Below are positions 34,368-55,400 of a DNA stretch of 64,000 nt, piece by piece. Every line of letters begins with the position of its first letter. The first letter of the stretch is position 1. The position numbers and the translations under genes are program-made. The stretch spans positions 15,872,342-15,936,341 of the forward strand of contig NC_135549.1 in NCBI RefSeq assembly GCF_964340395.1, given 5' to 3'. Origin of the DNA: Glandiceps talaboti (lineage: Eukaryota; Hemichordata; Enteropneusta; Spengelidae). The notes beneath the pieces are model-generated. The model worked only from the letters and a program-made list of their open reading frames with translations. It had not been told where the DNA came from and did not search any database.

Positions 34368-37300
34368 ATGGGAGGAACCGGAGCTTCGAAGACAAGTGCG
34401 GACCAACCAAGATCCGACCCAAACAGGGTTCAAGGGCTTGCTAAACTTATGGCAGCGAGGCCAGCGAAGAGGAGACCCAAAAATATGCACCCTTTCTTGA
34501 AGATGTTAGAAGCAGAAGACGATCAGTATGATTATACAAAGGTATGTGTGGGGATGTCACGCGTTGTCGGTTGCAAGTAAATTTCAAAGCATTTTGTAAT
34601 GTATACACTCCAAGGTTTTGATCGTGTCGAAAAAAAATTGTTGTCCTATAGTATTTGAGTTAGAAAAGTTCGCATAACTTAGTAGCTGCTTTCAAACAAC
34701 AACTAAAAACAAAATAGTAGTAACTTATCTCCTCTTATTTCGATATGGTGTAACAAAAAAAACAACATATATTCTGAAAAAAATGTTGGATTATTAAGTC
34801 GGAGTATAATTGAAAAAGTTATACTTCCAAAGTAAAAAAAAAAAATACGAAAAGGAAAAGGAAATTTTAAAACATATCGAAACACCTGTTGATTGATTTA
34901 ATAAGTTTACTTCCTTGAATGCAATAGTTATCTATTTATTAAATTTATTTCATTTCTGAATTAAATTTGATGTTACTTTGATACAAGGAGTGTGGATTAT
35001 TTTCAGATGTGTTTATTAGAATATTGTTGATGAAAAGGTAATAGAAGAGTGTTTCAAAAATAAAAAGTTGTACATGTATATAACGTGTACGGCTGCAGCA
35101 GTTATACATATATAAAAGAAATTGCCACATTTTGCTACATTGTAACACTTCAAAAAATCCATTTGCAGCAAAGTATGTACTTACTGAAGAGGCTGTTTAA
35201 AGGTATGGACCCCACAGTGATGAAGTCTATTGGAGATGTCAGAGGAGAAGTCAAATTGTCATTCAAATATGACAAGTACAAGAAGCTTTTTTTGATCAAG
35301 TTAGTGAGTGCGAGAGAACTTGTCCCTAAAGATCTGAGTGGGAAGGCAGCGGATCCCTATGTCAAGGTAAGGAAAATAACCTTTTTTGTAAGTGAACTTT
35401 TTCAGAAAAGTTGGTGTTTTTGCTAAGGCCTGGAAACCTTGGTAACAGAAAGAGGAGTGTAACACTGACATAGTTTTCCATACATTATACCACAATTTTA
35501 GTGGGAACCAGGTAAAATGGCTAGGGAACTCAAGTAGATTTTACATGCTTACCAGCCTTAATAAAAATACAACGTATAGCGTCTTCTATTTAAAACATGG
35601 TTATGCTGTACTCTAGCTATTCTGTTATAATCTCTTAGCCTAAACTAAGTTTCCAGTCTAGCCATTATAGAATGAAGTGTTCACAACTGTTCTTCAACTC
35701 TAAATCATGGATGTATAGTCTCACTAATACATCCATATTTTAAAACTACATTTTTCTACAGAAAATCAGGAGCTATTAAAAGCTTATTGTAATCTATTCT
35801 TGTATGTTCAGTATATAATGTTGGTTGAATGTCTGGTGCTTTGATGGAGTTCTGACAATGCAAGTAATGTTTTGTTTTTCCTTTCCAATATCGAAGTTCA
35901 ATGTGAAGGGATACTCTATTCAAATTGAGCACACTCCACTGGCCAAACTTACACATCAATCCTTGCAACCAGTAGAATATTATGGAAATTCTAATGATTT
36001 AAAAAAAAATATTTTCTACAGTTTGAGTTGCTTCCAGATCATAGTTCAGAAGGATTCAAGAAGTCCAGCACAGTTGAGAATACTCTACAACCAGAATACA
36101 ATGAAATATTCACCTTTGATTTACTAGAGGAAGAAATAGCAGGCACAAAACTCAGAGTCCAGGTTTGGGACAAAGATCTCTTTGGCAAAGATGACTTCAT
36201 GGGAGAGAAACTTATTGAACTCTCACAGTTTGACTTCAAAGAAGTTGTTACACAGTGGTTTGAGTTGCAAGCCGAGGTATGAATATCTAACTCTGCCAGA
36301 TAACTATTTTTCAGAGCTAAATTTTAATCCTAATCCACCCTGTGCATTTAATCTTCTGATACAGAAATATTAATGTTGTGACTTCTTTGTGACGTTCTGT
36401 AGTATTTAAATACTTTTTCCAGCATACCACATATAGAATTGTTTTGTTTATTGGTTTGTTTTTTCAGACTGACCTGAGTATCTCTGGAGATCTGGAAATT
36501 ACCCTAGCATACCGATTACCACAGACATTGTCAGTAACAATACATAGGGGCAATGACCTGGTCAGGAGAGACCCAGGACGCGATTCTGATCCGTATGTGA
36601 AGATAATGATACCTGGTCTACCAACCATACATCAGACAAAGGTAAATCAAGTTATACATTTTCATTTCCATTTTTATAAACTGAAAAATATCAAAAAGTT
36701 TATATGTTACCATTAAGTGACTTTATTACAGCATAATATGGTTTAATAGGTTTGAAATGTTTGTGTACTATTTGTCACATGTAAAACAAGTTCAATGAAT
36801 TTACTGAAATGTACTTGTTCCAGCGGGTTGATTTTTTGTGAGTTTCACAAAAGTTAGAGAGCCAGATTGAGAGAAAGGTGAACAAATAATACCATGATAT
36901 TGTGGAATATTAGAAACATGAACACATCATTTTCTTTTTCAATTCACATATTCCTCATATTGAAAGGCATATGCTTATATTGACATGTATTTTATTGCTG
37001 TGATTACAGAAACAGAAAGGTACCTTGGATCCAGTTTGGGAAGAAACCTTTGAGTTTGAAATACCACAGGAAGAATTATCAGAGAGGTGAGTATGTTTAT
37101 AAAAACAGGATAGATATTACTAAATTTCTGACTTTGGATTTAAATATATCGTACATTATTGTAAAAAAAAACAAATATTGAACAGTGATCTACAAATTGA
37201 TGACAATGACTATATTAATGCTTAGCCAACAGTTATTTATTATTTATGCCAGATTTATATTGTAAATTCGTACTCTTAGCAATGTAGGATATGATAGTAT

Positions 37301-38553
37301 TTTCTCTTGATAATCTAATATTTGTGAGTGTAGATCAACTAGTGCTGCCCTTTTAGTATGTCCTAATCAAGTGTATTATATCTTTGCAGGTATATTGTGT
37401 TACATGTAGTTGACCATGGCTTTACTGGTGATAATGAATCCATGGGACAGGTCTATATAGATCTGCAAAATCTCAACATTGAAGAGGGTTACTCAGGCAA
37501 ATTCCAACTTGCTGACTTGGTAAGATTCTTTACTACTGGTCATGATTCAGGGTAGAAATTAACCTTTACCAGCTATTTGATACAGTCCAAGCCAAAAATA
37601 ATATTATTGTGTACATAAAAAGTAGTCATTTCAGATGTACATGTGATTCACATTAAATGTATTTACTGATTATAGAAATGCTGGCACAGTTGTCCACCCA
37701 AGTGTAATATATATATCAGTAATGAGAATAGATTGTCAGGAGATATTGTAATAACATTATTATATGATATATTTAATAAGGTGTTAAAACAGTCTTTGAA
37801 TCCATAGTTGTCAATGGTGTCTGACAGTATTTACAAAAACAAACATGTATGTGACATTCTATGAATCAAGTCTTCATTATACCATATCCAATTTGTTTTT
37901 ATTTCCAGAAAAATCATGATCGTGTGAGGAGTAAATTGTCTCAGAAAGCACTTGTACAAGAGTTTAAAGAAGCTATGTATGCTCATGCAGTGTACAAACA
38001 AGCAGGGTTCTTGTTCCAGAAACAGGAAGGCAATAAGGTAACCATGGTAACTTGTCATTTATACCGTTTCAGACTGTTTAGTTTTTTAAATGTATGTTAA
38101 CAGAAAAAAATGATCAACCTTTATAAATGCAGTATTGCAACAACTTTTCAATAATGGACATATACAAAGCTTTATTACCAGAATTGATATACTTATTACT
38201 TGTATATTTTACCTTTGTAGTAAACATTGATTAAGAATGTTGTCAAGAAAGCACGAGATATTTATTATTATATTGCCAAAAAAATAAATAAATGAACAAA
38301 TAATTGAATAAATGTATCCTTCCTTTGATATTGTTCAGACAAAAGAACAAAGCTCCTACAGGGATTTTAACGACACCGTTACATGTTGTTTTGTATTCAA
38401 AATAGTTCATAGTAGTATTCAAAAAATTAGCATTATCCAGACCTCGTGAAAATGATTCCATGTCGATACTATTTCTTACAGGTAGTAAAAGTGGAAAACA
38501 AGCAAGCAGGAACATCAGCCAAGCTAAGAATTATTGAAGGAGTACCAATGTAA
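34368..38553 (+). CDS. Tandem C2-domain protein, possibly N-myristoylated
   Basis: Eight exons join in phase: 34368-34541, 35169-35366, 36022-36276, 36468-36641, 37010-37086, 37390-37519, 37909-38037 and 38482-38553. They give 402 aa. The ATG has A at -3 and G at +4, and an in-frame stop lies upstream at 34251. The N-terminus MGGTGASK fits an N-myristoylation signal. There is no membrane segment. Residues about 82-209 form C2A with the acidic Ca2+ ligands D113, D120, D174, D176 and D181/182. Residues about 215-336 form C2B with D244 and D250, but loop 3 reads D301-H-G instead of D-x-D, so one ligand is lost. A basic tail of about 65 residues follows, ending EGVPM. Architecture and length resemble DOC2, rabphilin or synaptotagmin-like proteins acting at membranes. 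I cannot assign the family, and the DOC2 Munc13-binding N-terminus is not recognised. A role as a Ca2+/lipid-responsive membrane factor is inferred. Confidence 0.85.
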
Positions 38554-38938
38554 AAGAAAAAAACTGACACAATTTATGTCAAACAAGCATTTACACATCA
38601 TTTCCATTTAAGTTTACACATATTCTGAACAATGGTTTGAAGAAACTTAATGGACTTCTGGCAAAAGTCATCTGGTATATTATAAAGTATGTGTACGTTT
38701 GTATATTTGTGATTGTAAATTTGGTTGGTTTTTAATTAGGAGTAAATTTTTATATAGTGCAAATATATGAATTATAAAATTATGTGGTTTAGAGAGATCA
38801 GGCTATATCCTTGTATATTTGATACAACTTTCTGCGATTTTTAAATACTTATAAGTGGATATTTGCCCTGTATCAGTATGACAGATTCATAAATATTGCA
38901 ATATTACTGTTGGCTAATGGTTTATCAGCACTTTGTAT

Positions 38939-39028
38939 AGTCTGTAAGGTACGCCATGACAGGGCACCCTCACACATCGGTGAGAGGAGGCCGGTGAGGG
39001 TGGAACGTCACGACGTATCTTACAGTCT
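38939..39028. mobile_element. Foldback element family C, copy 1
   Basis: Arms 38939-38973 (starting AGTCTGTAAGGTACGCCATG) and 38994-39028 are imperfect reverse complements around a 20-bp centre. It lies in the likely 3' UTR of the C2 gene. Related to 57301-57401. Confidence 0.6.
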
Positions 39029-39244
39029 ACACTTTGTAATAATGGTGATTCTACAACGTTCATACATATTTTCACAAAACAATCAAATAAGATAAATGTT
39101 TATAACCAATCTATTTACATGTTTCCTTTGATTGGATTATTGGTATGTAGCATTATTCATTAAATATGTTAATCAGGTTGATAAAACATGATGAATAGTT
39201 CTTGGTATGCCTCTTGGTAAAGCCAGCAATTGGACAGTTCAGTT

Positions 39245-39315
39245 TGAACAGGCAAAATTTTACTGGTAAGTAATTAGAACCCTTGGTCATGTAACAAAAA
39301 CTATTTATTTATTAC
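39245..39315 (+). repeat. Dispersed repeat family D, copy 1
   Basis: About 70 bp including GTAAGTAATTAG and AACTATTTATT align with 49189-49259 in the same orientation. Confidence 0.6.
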
Positions 39316-40484
39316 TAGAATCATTCTGTCCATCAATACTATAGATATGTACAAATAAATCATGAAAAAACTTCACGTTTTGATCCAAATAATGAAGGGT
39401 TTTACATTTTATTGATAATCAGATTTACTAGTAAGGTGATATGAATATATAATAATAATGATGATGATGTGTACATTTTGTAAAAATCATGTTTACAGTG
39501 TAAAATAGACTAGACTAAAAGTACTCTCTGTATACTTACCTGTTCCATTTTTTAGACCGTCCATTTATCACTTTTGTGCTATTAATGAGAATTGTGACTT
39601 AAATGAAGTATATGAAATTCCTTGTGAAATACAACAGACAAATTCTTGGATCATCAGAGCTGGACTCTGAACAAGCGAAAAGGCAATTGTGTAATGACAA
39701 TACAAATTATGTAAACTATAAATTGTACTTTTCTTTCTGAATTATATGTTTTCTGAATGATGTCTTTAAATTGTTCCCTGAATTACATTACTTCTTTATT
39801 TCTTATCAAAGACCTTTACCTTGGAACAAAACAAAGTTACTATTGATACTACAACAATGCCTCACAATCACTTCCAAAATAGAAATACATTCTCTAGAAT
39901 GACCTGTGTCACACCCATGGCAACAGTGAATATGGGAGAAAGATCCACAAAGTTTAATTTCAATTGGGAAAACTATGTGAGCATATTGAGGCAGTGTAGT
40001 ACACTACAGTGTATTGCTCTTTTGTAGCACAATTCCTTCTGTGATAGTACATATTTTATTTAACTACAGCCTTTGGTAATCACATGGTATCCGCATTGCA
40101 CAGGGTTCACTAGAGATAATCCCATACATGTTGGTGTCTGAAAACCTGTTCATACGATTCTTCATGTCAACTCAGTTATTTTGGTTACCTTGACTTAATT
40201 GTATATGACATGATATCATGAACTAGGTTTGGAATTCTCGGATGAATATGATTATTTTTCAGAAATTATGTTCTACTTTTGTACATGTTGTAGTATCATG
40301 ACAAAGAAATAAAACATATTTCTAGACACAACACCTAACTTCAGTCTTTGTGTTGAACATTTTTAGAGTTATGTGGCATCAGAAGCTGTAAACTGAATAT
40401 GTACTGGCAATCCTATATTCATTTTTATGTTCCTCATTGTAACACCTTAAAGTTGATGGGTTTGTTATTCAGTTGAAGAAAAGA

Positions 40485-40621
<137 letters not shown>

Positions 40622-41979
40622 GATCATGTTTTCAATTCATGATCATATTTTTAGCATTCTGGATGCTTCAAAATGACAGACAGAAACTGAATAATTGCTT
40701 TATTAATGGTCACAAATTCCAGAGATGAATGATAATTTTCACCTCTATACTTCTGGTGTCGCAACCTTACCAGCTGTGGTATTAAAAAAATTTCTGGCCT
40801 GCCCTTAGAGGGTGTCAAATTTAAAAAATAAATAATAATTTTGATGAATTCAAGAAATATCAGGTCATAAGATACACAAAAAGGGCCATCCTAAGTTTTT
40901 GTCCCAGAAAGAAAACACCTTCATAATTGAAAATTACTGCAGAATGCCTTATGTTGGCATTAATTAAGGATAATTATAAAATCAACACTAATATACTGTT
41001 CAATTGTGCCACTTCTCAGAATCTAGGCTATTTTACTTCTACATATTGCCAGTGGTGACTATTATGTAACCAAGGAAATCCTCTCATACATGATAATTGT
41101 CACATCTTATGATATTAGAATTTGCAAATTCAACTTCAGCTATTGGAATCGGACTATGCTATTACAACAAGTTGTTGAACAATGACACCTGTAGAATAAT
41201 TATGTCAATTTTATCATGTACAAGCAAAGTTGTACACATTTGAACAGAAAAAACCTGGTCTTTCAATGTCATGAAAATATGTACATATGTCATTAGTTCT
41301 GCAGTGCTTGAAATATTTAATAGAATCACTAATATGTTCAGAATCACCAATACAGGTATAATTTTTTCTCAAGTTTATGGAAATACTCACAACATATTAC
41401 TTTTTGCAGGTACAAATGTACTCTTTAATGTCACTCGTATTTTCCTAGGCCGAATAAAAAAAATATTGGGAAATAATGTCTAATTACAAGTCAGTTTTAA
41501 TTGCCCTTTAGCCAAAACTTACAAGTATAGTACTATAATGTATTGGTGTTAGTAAAATTCCTTTCATCTCCCATCGTCAAATACTGCCATGGATAATATC
41601 TAGTAGTGGTTATTGTCTCCCATCAAAGGAAGACTCTGTGGCTGTATCTGATATTTCTGCTATATTTAAGTGTAATTACATTTCAATTGAATTTACCTCT
41701 TTTTTTAATCTTCTGTTAATTAGATGGACAGTTGCAAGCTTGACCCTAAGTCAGAATAGGTAAATACACAATCAGTTCGTGTCAGTATTAAAGCAAAGAT
41801 ATTTTTACTAGGTACATGTACAATGAATAAAAATATTGACACACACAATAATGAACAGGAGGAAATAACTTTAATGAAAAAATAAAAAATGTGATAAGAT
41901 ATTCCTAGTAAAGAGAATAGAAAGATAACGAAAGACTAAATGAGTAAAAATAAAATTATATTAAAAGAAATTCCATTTA

Positions 41980-42051
41980 GCCCCCTGTGAGACTTGAACT
42001 CACGACCCCTGGTTTACAAGACCAGTGCTCTAACCACTGAGCTAAGGAGGC
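41980..42051 (-). tRNA. tRNA-Thr (anticodon TGT)
   Basis: The 72-nt minus-strand sequence folds as a complete cloverleaf. The acceptor stem pairs GCCTCCT with AGGGGGC, with one G-U pair. The D arm contains the A box TAGCTCAGTGG. The anticodon stem CTGGT/ACCAG encloses loop CTTGTAA, so the anticodon is TGT and reads threonine ACA. The T arm carries GAGTTCAAGTCTC, a good B box. There is no intron, and CCA is not encoded, as expected in eukaryotes. A TTTT run about 14 nt downstream (41963-41966) would serve as the Pol III terminator. The gene stands alone between the C2 gene and RUVBL1. Confidence 0.95.
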
Positions 42052-42253
42052 TCCGCTGATCGCACTCGGTATGTATAGAATTTGAATATAGGTTTCAAAT
42101 GACCTTCAAAATTTACGACGCTATGCATACGCATGCGTCATCCATTTTACGTTAAATACACCCACAATTTATGTAAACAGACACATTTCACGTATTGACG
42201 TCCAGTTATTTTCATACGATATACCAGGGATATACGGTAGAGCTACGTAAAAG

Positions 42254-42297
42254 CACGGAGGTAGGAAGTCCATGGTAAAAGCATAGACCATACACCT
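42254..42297 (+). repeat. Dispersed repeat family E, copy 1
   Basis: CACGGAGGTAGGAAGTCCAT and the following bases match 44274-44320. Confidence 0.45.
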
Positions 42298-42471
42298 GCA
42301 AAGTCGTCCCTTCGAATCATTCATTGAATTTGCCTGCTTTCTGATGGAGTCGAGTACGAGACTTTACAATGTAACTTGTAAGTTTATTCCCCGCGGGGGA
42401 GAAGGAAAGGCATGAAAGGAGAATGTCAGAATCGAGTACCAACTAACACGTACTGTCAGTATAATTCCTCC

Positions 42472-42570
42472 TAGTCCTGCTTGCATGCGGAGTAATCTGG
42501 GACTCGATTCTGACAATATTGTCCCATGTGTCAGTAATATAGACCCGTACACCGTCTGCAAGCAGGACTA
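42472..42570. mobile_element. TIR element family B, copy 1
   Basis: The left terminus TAGTCCTGCTTGCATGCGG and right terminus CCGTCTGCAAGCAGGACTA form 19-bp inverted repeats around 99 bp. A second inverted repeat, TGTCAGAATCGAGTACC (42424-42440) with its complement at 42499-42515, straddles the left end, so the locus is composite or rearranged. Confidence 0.65.
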
Positions 42571-44273
42571 AATTCCTCCAAGCATGTACTCTGTATAACT
42601 CTTAGCCTATTAAAATGCTAGTTGTGGTGTGGGAGGGCTTATGGTAATCGGCGAAACGAAACGAAACAAAGCCCGTCTCCCATCAAAGGCCCAAAGGCAG
42701 ACTCTAGAGTCTAGTCAAAATCCCCATGGCCCCCACACAACTACAGATACTGGAAATAAATACATGGATAGGCTAGGCTAACTCCGGACCTATATTGAAT
42801 TTCAGTTATGTTTCGAGTTTTTTGAGCTTTTTTTTCGTCCCAGATTTAAACTCAAAACAAACTTGTATTAAATTTCAACATTTGATAAAAAACAGTTTTA
42901 TGGCCTCTTTACATGATAGGCTCACATTCACAAACGAATTTCAAATTCCCCTGGCATTTCAGAAACTACGTACAGAGACTAAAATATTGACTTGTTCTTA
43001 TCAAACAATGAAATGTATTACGTGTCTCTGTAGTTGCAACATACTGTGCCAAGTATAAAAAAAATATGATATTTGTTTCCGATAACATATGGGACAGGTT
43101 GGGATTTTATTTGCACACTACACTAGTCTATTTCAATTCAACTTACAGTCTTCAAAGTCATGGAATGTGACTTATAAAAATTGACCAAAGATACTTTGCA
43201 TTTTTATAAAAGTAAATTATCAATGTGAAATAAATGTTGAAATTTTCATAATAAAACAAAGCAAGCACAGGTTAAAGTGAAAGAGAGATGTCTTAACGAT
43301 TAATTTTTTTTTGCGTATTTGAGGTTGGAGAGGTTGTAATGTATATTTGCATAATCCAGCTATTATGCCAGACCTCAGCAAAACATTTCAAAAGTATTTT
43401 CACAGACCGTATACAATAGAATAGTGGTATAGAATAGCAGAAGTCATTTCACCAGTGAACTACCGTCTGATATATGTTCATTCGAACAAAAGTGTATCCT
43501 AGGGGTAGTTCATCATAATCGTTATATGACAGGTATATTTACATGTAATTGGTATTGGTAGTATACCATATATGAATTCAACCTATATTGTCTACGAGTC
43601 AACTTAGTAAGAGTGATGAAGAACCCGAGCAACAACATACCATGAATACAGTATCTGATATGGCAATAGATTTTCACTTAGTCGTAGAAAATTATAATTT
43701 TCATGTCAAAGCGGATAACTTCTCACCATTTAAAAATGCACTTATGATTTGAAAAAAAAAAAAAGTTTAGGATCGGCACCATAAACTAGTGTCGGTCGGG
43801 TTATCGAAAACACACATTTTTATTATTTGGTCTTTTTAATCCAAATCATTTATTTACTTTCCCAGTTTGTAACAAGTTCTGTTTGTAAATTCTTGTCTGT
43901 CGCTGTATTATCATGGTTGTACAATGAGAGATATCATAAGGGGAAACTCTTATTCTAAGAGTGAAGGGGTGGGAATTTACATTGTAAGAGTGAAGGTAGG
44001 AAATGTACCTCCAGGATTCATCAAATAAAACATTTTTTTTGAGTGAACAGTCATTTATCATAGATTCCTCATCTTTTATTTTGTCATTCATCTCCAACTG
44101 GGAATCGTTTGATTTCTTATGGTAGAAATGTCAACAGGAACATTAAACAATATCTTTTGTCAGTTTTCAAGGTCTATTCAGCCATAGCTTGAGAAAGGCT
44201 ATTGTTACACTATTCTGCTTTCCTAACCGACATTTTGAATTTTCATTCTCACCTACAGGTAGGCTAGTTCAGC

Positions 44274-44320
44274 CACGGAGGTAGGATGTACATGGTGATG
44301 CTACCTTCATGGTCTAGGCC
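44274..44320 (+). repeat. Dispersed repeat family E, copy 2
   Basis: CACGGAGGTAGGATGTACAT, then CATGGTCTAG, match copy 1 with a short insertion. Confidence 0.45.
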
Positions 44321-44940
44321 AGATTCTAAACATTAACAAGTATATATGCTATTTCAAACGTTGTCAAACCACAGGGACTCCTGTAGCTGAGAACTTCAAT
44401 GTATTGAAAGTTTAGTACAATTTTGACATGTCACCACTTTTCTTCTAGTGCAAAATATTTTTACAGATTCTCTAATTTAGTGTTGTTTCTCACACCACAA
44501 CAATTTGACCCAACTCCCCCCAGTTATCGCACAAATATTGTGACATGCCAGGCTAAATAATTCCTGTGACAAGATACTTCACAGAAATGCATTACATCAA
44601 ATATTTTTTTATCAACACTAGAAATAAAAAGGAAGAAAGGTTTTCCATTGGGTTCATATTTGTACAAGCTTTATTTTTTTAAGAAAGAATGGTCCACATA
44701 CAAATCATAACATGTCATATTGTGTTTCTGTTAACAAGTAGTTTACCTAGTACTCAATAAATATCACAAGGAAGTGTAATCTTCCTCATGTGATGGTAGA
44801 TTCAAGCATAGATCTTGGCATGCACTTCACTCCCATGATCCAAAGTCTTCAGAGCAACACAGATATGAAGCTGTATTCATAATGCAAGTTTTTGTCCAGT
44901 AAAAAAGAAAAAGAAACACTGCAAAAAGTGTCACTTTGAT

Positions 44941-52421
<7,481 letters not shown>

Positions 52422-55400
52422 ATGAGCACTCATAGTCACAGTGGTGACGAGGGTGAACCCCGTGAAACGGAGACAGCCATAGTTCCCGTCGCTCCAAAGG
52501 TTGTTTTACAAGAAGAAAGTCAAGTTGAAGTGTCAGCCAGTCCAGCATTTCAGTGCCTTGATGAGGTAAGGAATTGATACGCCATTCTTTAAAGTCGTTG
52601 ATCCCGTATCATAAAGTCAACAATATCATCTCCACTTATTTTCTGTTTTTTGTAAATGTTTGACCTTTTGTACTAATAGTAGCGCTCATTATTTTTCCTT
52701 CCAGCTTTTCAAAGAAGGGAAGTTGACTGGCACCAAAGTTGCCTTGTTGAAGGCAAAATACACCGAACTCTACAAAACACTAGCAAAGTAAGTAGATTTG
52801 ATGCATTCTCAGGCAGCCAACACACTAAGTGTTGGTTGTCTGAGATATGTTGTATGTAGTCCTGCTTGCAGAGTGTTTTGAGTGTTTCGCTCAACAGCGA
52901 GAAGGAAGGGAAGACATACTCTGTATGCAAGTAGGACTATGTTGTTTGTAGAGCAGGAAAAATAGACATTTCATAGTTTCATTCAAACCAGTGTCAAGTA
53001 TTAATTTATCATGTATTATGAACATGTTGACTCAGTGACTGCTCACAAGGATCATACATGTACTCGTTCCTAAAGGGACTGTTGGTCACTCCTACACAGT
53101 TTGTCTGTCAAGGGCTTATCCTTGGGTACACAAACTGCTTTTGGTTGATCCACAGTCCAGAAGGAAGCTAACAATGTTGTTCCTTAGGCAATACCAGTCA
53201 GCATGTTTGTTTGTTTTTTTGTTTTTTTAAACACCACATCCATTTCTGATTTTCAGGATGTGGGAATTAGTAAAAAAAAAGGGACCCCAATAGTAATGGT
53301 CATGCTAACATCTCAAACAAAACTTCTTTTCCAATGTTTAAGGCTGTAGATTAACTCATTACATACATGTACACTTGATTTCATACACAAATATTACACA
53401 GTTTTATTAGTTATATTTCCAACTACTTTCCCCTTTCATGAATGCAGTTTCCTTTGAACATGATCCTATTTAATGGAATGACTGAAAAAGTATCTCCTGC
53501 ACATAGATGATTATTGGAGCATCATATCATATGCTTACATCAAATTTGCAGCAGTATAAAACAATATTCTGTGTTGTCCTTCACAGTAACACTGTGATTC
53601 TGCATCTATTCAGGACCTCCTCACCCTTGGGCTATAAGCTATTCACAAACAACACTCATTGATTCATTCTTTATCTTATATAAATTTTTTTATATATATA
53701 TTTCAGAACTCGTGATTCTGAAGCAAGCCTTCTAAAAGATGCCAAAGCAAACACGGCAGAGTTGGAAAGACAGAGATCAGAACTTGAGAAAGCTGATAAC
53801 TTCCCAGAAAGTTCAAATACCGAAGTTACCAAACTCAGAACACAGATGTTAAAACATAGGAATGAGTTTGATGAAACAGAGGAAAGGAATTTTCAATATG
53901 AATTTAAAATTGAGAGGTGAGTTTTAATATTCTTGTATTCTTTCTTCAACAAATAAAATCATTTTTATAGTTCCAGGTTTCCAGCATTTTTGTCATGTTT
54001 AGAAAACTGCTAATCTCAGTAAAGCGGAACCAATTCTAATGATACAAAAACCCAATGAAATGTTAGATTTGTAAAGAAAACAAGTAGACATTACATGTAG
54101 GCTAGCATGACATATTGTCATCTTAATTTATGTGTTGAAAAGGATATTCACTGTAAATGTTTTATTTATTTGGTGTGGTGTTACACTTCTTTCCTTTATG
54201 CACGTAATCACGCCAAATGGCGACCAACTCAAACAGACATCACAAAAATGTATAGACCACAAGAGTGAGTGACCAAGTGAAACAGATGAAAGAATTATGT
54301 ATCATGTCAATCATTGTCTGTAACAGTGTAAAATGGCATGTTGTGCCACAATGAGAAACCTGATTAGTCCTGAATGAGATGACGTTGCTTTGACATCTAA
54401 CAGTTACCGACTGAAGCAGACAACTATTTATGTATGTACAGACCTTGCAAAGAGTGACCAACTGAAGCAGTTCACATTTTATGTATACTGTCAGTGAGCA
54501 TATGGAGACTCGTCATAATATAACAGAATGTCATTTACTAATCTATTATTCTCATTTTGTCAACAGTTTGTCGGAAGAAAAGAGAATGCTGGAAAGGGAA
54601 TATTCCCGTATGCCAAAGAAAGAGAATATTGAAAAGCAGACAAAAGAACTGGAAAAAAATATAGCGGATCTAAGGGTAGAGATAGCACAAAGACAATTGG
54701 AAGCTAAAAACCTTAGGGAAGAATTAGAGAATAGAAATAGACAAGTTGATATCGGTCTCAAAGAACTTGAAAAAGAAATTGAAAAACAAGAAAATGCCAA
54801 AGGTGAACTTGTACAAGTACAGACATTACCTGGACAGTATATCAAGGAAATGGATAAAATGAACAAAGCGAAAAAGTAAGTACCTGTAATTTTGATAACT
54901 GGGATGGTTTTCTGAATATTTTTCAATAAGAAGTATCAAGTTGCCTCTTACTTTCCAGCTAAAAAGCAACAGGAATTAGAACACATCGTAGACCCTCCAA
55001 GGGTTTGTGCACCCATCTACGACTGATGGTGGTTATGTTACTTCCTTGTGTTATACATTTTAGTGGTTTGAAGAAAATATTATCATGTATGGATATATGA
55101 TTGAAACCTTACTTATCCAAACAAAAAAAATGCAATAAATGTTTAATGGGAATGACTAAGTACTTGATGAAATATTTTTCTCTCGAAAGTAATTAGTGTT
55201 AACTTATACAACTACCTAGTAAATAAGTTACATTGCAACAAAAAGGTAACAATGGGGGGGGGGGGGGTCTTTTTATAACATCAAAGTTGTTGATAGAGTA
55301 AATTAATCTAAAACATTCCCTTTTCAATGATCACTCTTGAATAAAAGCAGAGTTCCTGACTGAAAATTTCATACTTTTTTCCTCTCATAACAGTGAAATT

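Larger units (their letters stand above)
42052..44940. other. Intergenic DNA between tRNA-Thr and RUVBL1
   Basis: No exon is recognised. The stretch contains a TIR element and rearranged relatives (about 42380-42600), two copies of a short repeat containing CACGGAGGTAGGA (42254-42297 and 44274-44320), and an A-rich tract followed by TCGGTCGGGTTATCG at about 43750-43805. The part next to the RUVBL1 stop codon should include its 3' UTR. Confidence 0.45.

Noticed and set aside
53095-53132. Small hairpin CAGTTTGT...ACAAACTG in a CCDC146 intron as a microRNA precursor
   Set aside because: The arms are short and imperfect, and nothing else supports a precursor.
54552-54926. Minus-strand 124-codon frame opposite CCDC146 exon 4
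   Set aside because: It is the antisense shadow of a lysine/glutamate-rich coiled-coil exon. The plus-strand exon has correct splice sites and phase.
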